From the NCBI GenBank assembly GCA_943908425.1, contig CALTTC010000004.1, forward strand, positions 1 through 64,000: a stretch of 64,000 nt of DNA. Reading direction: 5' to 3'. The number at the start of each line of letters is the position of its first letter. The stretch's first letter is position 1. This DNA comes from an uncultured Moraxella sp. GTDB lineage: Bacteria; Pseudomonadota; Gammaproteobacteria; Pseudomonadales; Moraxellaceae. Shown piece by piece: positions 61,266 to 64,000 of the stretch. The translations under genes and the position numbers were made by a program. The notes under the pieces are model-generated. The model did no database searches. It was not told the DNA's origin and saw only the letters and a list, made by a program, of their open reading frames with translations.

Positions 61266-62102
61266 TTATTGTTGATTCGCGATGGCTTGTTTGGCAAGCT
61301 CATCAGGGGGCAGATAGCCACCAATTTGTTGCCCATTTTCGGTAAAGACGGCAGGCGTGCCTGATACGCCAAGCTCTTCGCCAATGGTTATGTGTTTTTT
61401 GACAGGATTATCACAGCTGATAGGTGTTAATTTTTTGTCTTTTTTGGCATCGATCAGCGCTTGCTGGCGGTCGGCGCTACACCAAATGGTTTCTGCCAAA
61501 GGAATGGTATCGGCACTGCGTGGCCAAGCAAGGTAGCGCACTTCAATGCCTAGGGCGTTAAGCTTTGGCATATCTTCTTGTAATAACTGGCAGTAACGGC
61601 AGGTAGGGTCAGAAAAGGCGTAGACAGTGGCTTTTTTATCGCCCGTGGCGGGGAAGATAATCATCTCACTTGGGTCAATGGCACTAAGCGTCTCTTTTGC
61701 CATAGTCGCTAAAGCACTTGCCGAAAGATTAACAGGAGCTGTATCGCCCAACTGCAATAAGTCACCTTGCAGGACATAAGTGCCAGTCTTGTCCGTAAAA
61801 ATAGGTGGCATACCTTGCACTTGCGCTAAGAATAGCTCTGGCATTGCCGTGGGTATAACGCTAATCACGGTAGCATTTACCCCTGATTTATGCAGATTGT
61901 CTTGTAGGGCGACGCGGATATCGCTATGGGCGTTGTCCACGACTTGCACTGGCGCTTGTACGTTCGCAGTCGGCGCTGTAGGCTCATTGGTGCTTACTTG
62001 CGTAGGAATATCTTTTTTACAGCCATTAAGCAGAACCCCAAGGGCGATGGCGCTGATAAAATATAGGCTTTGACTGGCTTTACGTTTATAGTTAGTTAGC
62101 AT
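61266..62102 (-). CDS. dsbC: DsbC-type disulfide isomerase, predicted lipoprotein
   Basis: Periplasmic thiol:disulfide interchange protein. From ATG 62102 it has 278 residues, with an N-terminal dimerisation region and a thioredoxin fold carrying the CRYC active site (FSDPTCRYCQ, about 167-170) and cis-Pro loop SGTPAVF near 252. The N terminus has a hydrophobic run ending LNGC with a Pro/Thr/Ala-rich linker after it, which looks like a lipobox and would anchor the protein. An alternative ATG at 62132 would add ten residues. It is 24 bp before hom. Confidence 0.9.
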   Translation of the reverse strand: MLTNYKRKASQSLYFISAIALGVLLNGCKKDIPTQVSTNEPTAPTANVQAPVQVVDNAHSDIRVALQDNLHKSGVNATVISVIPTAMPELFLAQVQGMPPIFTDKTGTYVLQGDLLQLGDTAPVNLSASALATMAKETLSAIDPSEMIIFPATGDKKATVYAFSDPTCRYCQLLQEDMPKLNALGIEVRYLAWPRSADTIPLAETIWCSADRQQALIDAKKDKKLTPISCDNPVKKHITIGEELGVSGTPAVFTENGQQIGGYLPPDELAKQAIANQQ

Positions 62103-62225
62103 AAAAAGAACCCAAAAACTATAAAATAGCATAAAACGTTTATCTTGGCAACTTTATATGGCAAAATTTAGGGTAAGTATTGAGTAGAGGTACTGGTATT
62201 AGCCAGTTTAGCGCCGGCAATAAAT

Positions 62226-62255
62226 TTGTACATTGTCCATAAAAACGGCTATAAT
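62226..62255 (+). promoter_or_regulatory. Promoter of the DUF808-lolC/E unit
   Basis: TTGTAC (62226-62231), an 18-bp spacer and a perfect TATAAT (62250-62255) lie 28 bp before the DUF808 ATG. Confidence 0.6.
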
Positions 62256-62283
62256 GCACCGTTTATTGATATTAAGACAAGTT

Positions 62284-63183
62284 ATGGCAGGCAGTTTACT
62301 TCTTTTGTTGGATGACATTACGCTCGTCTTAGATGATGTGGCGGTAATGGCAAAAGTTGCGGCAAAAAAGACCGCAGGGGTGCTGGGCGATGATTTGGCA
62401 TTAAATGCCCAGCAGGTCACGGGCGTCAATGCCGAGCGTGAATTGCCAGTGGTGTGGGCGGTCGCCAAAGGCTCGCTTGTCAATAAAGTTATCTTGGTGC
62501 CAGCGGCGTTAGCAATCAGCGCCATTGCGCCCATGCTTATTACTCCGCTACTCATGATTGGCGGGCTGTTCTTGTGCTTTGAGGGGGTAGAAAAAGTCAC
62601 CCATCAATTTGCGCCGCAGTTATTGCCCCATGAGGACGAGGCGCACGACCATCTTGTTGCCAATGCCGATGATAATATAGACTTGGTGGCTTTTGAACAA
62701 GAAAAAATTAAGGGTGCTATTCGCACCGATTTTATATTGTCAGCAGAAATTGTGGTGATCTCGCTTGGGACGATGGCGACCGCGACATTTTTAACAAAAG
62801 CTTTGACCTTATCGCTTGTGGCGCTTGCCATGACTGTTGGGGTGTATGGTCTTGTGGCAATGATTGTTAAGATGGATGATGTTGGTGTGCATTTGTTGCA
62901 AAAGCCGAGTGGATTACAACAAAAAATAGGGGCGATGCTCTTAGCCTTTGCGCCAAAATTGATGAAGTTTTTGAGTATTGCTGGTACGCTTGCGATGTTT
63001 TTGGTGGGTGGGGGTATTTTGGTGCACGGCGTGCAGTTTTTGCACCATAGCGTGGATGATTTGTCGCATTTGACGGGTATTTTTGCAGGCTTGACCCAAA
63101 ATCTATTAAATGCTGTGATCGGCTTTATTGCAGGGGCGCTTGTCTTGGCGCTTGTGCTGTTGGCTAAACGGGTCAAGGGGTAG
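62284..63183 (+). CDS. DUF808 (YedI-like) inner-membrane protein
   Basis: A 299-residue integral membrane protein of the DUF808/YedI family. AGSLLLLLDDITLVLDDVAVMAKVAAKKTAGVLGDDLALNA-type sequence begins it (split here: LLLLLDDITLVLDDVA, then KKTAGVLGDDLALNAQQ), which is the family signature, followed by several hydrophobic helices. The function is unknown. I start at ATG 62284 because the family begins MAGSLL. Upstream in-frame starts lie in the promoter region. Its stop is 3 bp before the lolC/E ATG. Confidence 0.9.
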   Translation: MAGSLLLLLDDITLVLDDVAVMAKVAAKKTAGVLGDDLALNAQQVTGVNAERELPVVWAVAKGSLVNKVILVPAALAISAIAPMLITPLLMIGGLFLCFEGVEKVTHQFAPQLLPHEDEAHDHLVANADDNIDLVAFEQEKIKGAIRTDFILSAEIVVISLGTMATATFLTKALTLSLVALAMTVGVYGLVAMIVKMDDVGVHLLQKPSGLQQKIGAMLLAFAPKLMKFLSIAGTLAMFLVGGGILVHGVQFLHHSVDDLSHLTGIFAGLTQNLLNAVIGFIAGALVLALVLLAKRVKG

Positions 63184-63186
63184 CTG

Positions 63187-64000
63187 ATGTTTCGTCCTTT
63201 GTCGGTATTTATTGGGCTACGCTACACTAAAGCTGAGCGTAAAAACGGCTTTATTTCTTTTATTTCGCTCATTTCCATGATTGGACTCACCCTAGGGGTG
63301 GCGGTGCTGATCACTGTCTTGTCGGTAATGAATGGCTTTGATCGCGAATTAAAATCGCGTATTTTGGGAATGGTGCCACAGGCGACGGTACAGTCGTTTG
63401 ACGTGATTGGCGATTGGCAGACGCTAAGACGTAAGATTGAAGAAGATAAGCGTGTGGCTGCCAGTGCGCCGTTTATCCAGTTGCAAGGCATGCTCACGAG
63501 TAATGGGCAGGTGGCAGGGGTGATGGTGACAGGTATTGTCCCAGAATTAGAACAAAACGTTTCTATTGTTCAGCAACATATGCTACAGGGTGATATTAAC
63601 CGCTTGCAACCGGGTGAATTTGGCATTGTGCTAGGTAAAGAAATGGCAGCGTCAATGGGGGTGAATTTGGGCGATAAAATCACCCTTGTGCTCCCTGAGG
63701 CCAGTCCGTCACCAGCCGGGGTGATTCCCCGTTTTAAGCGCTTTACGCTGGTGGGGGTGTATGATGTTAGCCCTGAAGTTAATGGCTTTATGGCATTTGT
63801 GGCGATGAAAGATGCTGGTGTGTTATTACGCTTGCCTGATGGCGCGCAAGGGGTGCGTATGAAACTGCACGATATCTTTGCGGCGAGTAGTGTGGCAAGC
63901 GATGCCAGCGCTCTTGCCCCCGATTATCTGATTGCTAGTGATTGGACACAAACACACGGCAATCTTTTTGGGGCAATCCAAATGGAAAAAGCGATGATTG
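63187..64000 (+). CDS. lolC: Lipoprotein-releasing ABC transporter permease LolC/LolE, 3' end cut by window edge
   Basis: Inner-membrane permease of the LolCDE complex, which hands lipoproteins to the carrier LolA. The reading frame from ATG 63187 gives MFRPLSVFIGLRYTKAERK, then the first helix SFISLISMIGLTLGVAVLIT and VLSVMNGFDRELKSRILGM, the standard LolC/E opening. A periplasmic domain follows (GIVLGKEMAASMGVNLGDKITL). About 271 codons are inside the window and the frame stays open to the edge. LolC and LolE cannot be told apart from this part. Confidence 0.93.
   Translation, partial: MFRPLSVFIGLRYTKAERKNGFISFISLISMIGLTLGVAVLITVLSVMNGFDRELKSRILGMVPQATVQSFDVIGDWQTLRRKIEEDKRVAASAPFIQLQGMLTSNGQVAGVMVTGIVPELEQNVSIVQQHMLQGDINRLQPGEFGIVLGKEMAASMGVNLGDKITLVLPEASPSPAGVIPRFKRFTLVGVYDVSPEVNGFMAFVAMKDAGVLLRLPDGAQGVRMKLHDIFAASSVASDASALAPDYLIASDWTQTHGNLFGAIQMEKAMI

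Overview
The window is a stretch of ordinary gammaproteobacterial chromosome, most likely from the Moraxellaceae (Moraxella/Psychrobacter/Acinetobacter group). The protein set (LptE, SecDF-YajC, LolC/E, an AdeIJK-like RND pump, HolA, DsbC), the moderately AT-rich DNA and the gene neighbourhoods (leuS-lptE-holA, ybeZ-ybeY, yibN-grxC-secB, dsbC-hom) fit that group. The assignment to genus is inference. I see no transposase, integrase, phage gene, CRISPR array, restriction system or toxin-antitoxin pair.

Layout. 1-9.7 kb is mostly minus strand: part of tRNA-Lys, the coupled leuS / small membrane protein / lptE / holA operon, a lone plus-strand ArsC-like gene, dut, yibN-grxC-secB, and ybeZ-ybeY-rsgA. 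9.8-20 kb holds a DUF4377 lipoprotein, sdaA, a DUF815 ATPase, the YpfJ metalloprotease, an esterase, folE, fabI, a YoaK-like membrane protein, and a minus-strand run of queC, peroxiredoxin and glycosyltransferase. 20-30 kb holds a MarC protein, a PIF1-like helicase overlapping an epd-like gene, a YfaZ-like porin, rocD, a YhiN flavoprotein, a DUF442 phosphatase-like protein, an NTF2-like exported protein and a DUF21/CBS membrane protein. 30-39.6 kb holds yajC-secD-secF, the lytic transglycosylase mltD, convergent queA-tgt, a thioesterase and a 5-formyl-THF cyclo-ligase. 39.7-46.9 kb holds cydDC, an unrecognised 328-residue protein, a Sel1-repeat protein and ahcY. 47-57.8 kb holds an MscS channel, an AI-2E family transporter and a three-gene RND efflux operon. 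58-64 kb holds tRNA-Cys and tRNA-Leu, a 1.35 kb non-coding stretch, a Thr-rich lipoprotein, hom, dsbC, a DUF808 protein and the start of lolC/lolE.

Themes. Many genes serve the cell envelope: LPS transport (LptE), protein export (SecB, SecDF-YajC), lipoprotein release (LolC/E), peptidoglycan turnover (MltD), disulfide isomerisation (DsbC) and drug efflux. Queuosine synthesis is represented by folE, queC, queA and tgt at separate loci. Same-strand genes are often translationally coupled: ATGA at leuS/small gene and ybeY/rsgA, TAATG at three junctions. Several promoters appear to be extended -10 elements (TGC-TATAAT) without a clear -35. Well-formed hairpin terminators separate several units, often shared by convergent genes.

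I did not find a convincing undescribed multi-gene system. The best leads are the uncharacterised two-helix protein inside the leuS-lptE-holA operon, long Pro/Thr/Ala tails on two RND components, a 1.35 kb stop-riddled stretch next to a tRNA pair, the unrecognised 328-residue protein, and apparent enrichment of the word TTGGCAA.
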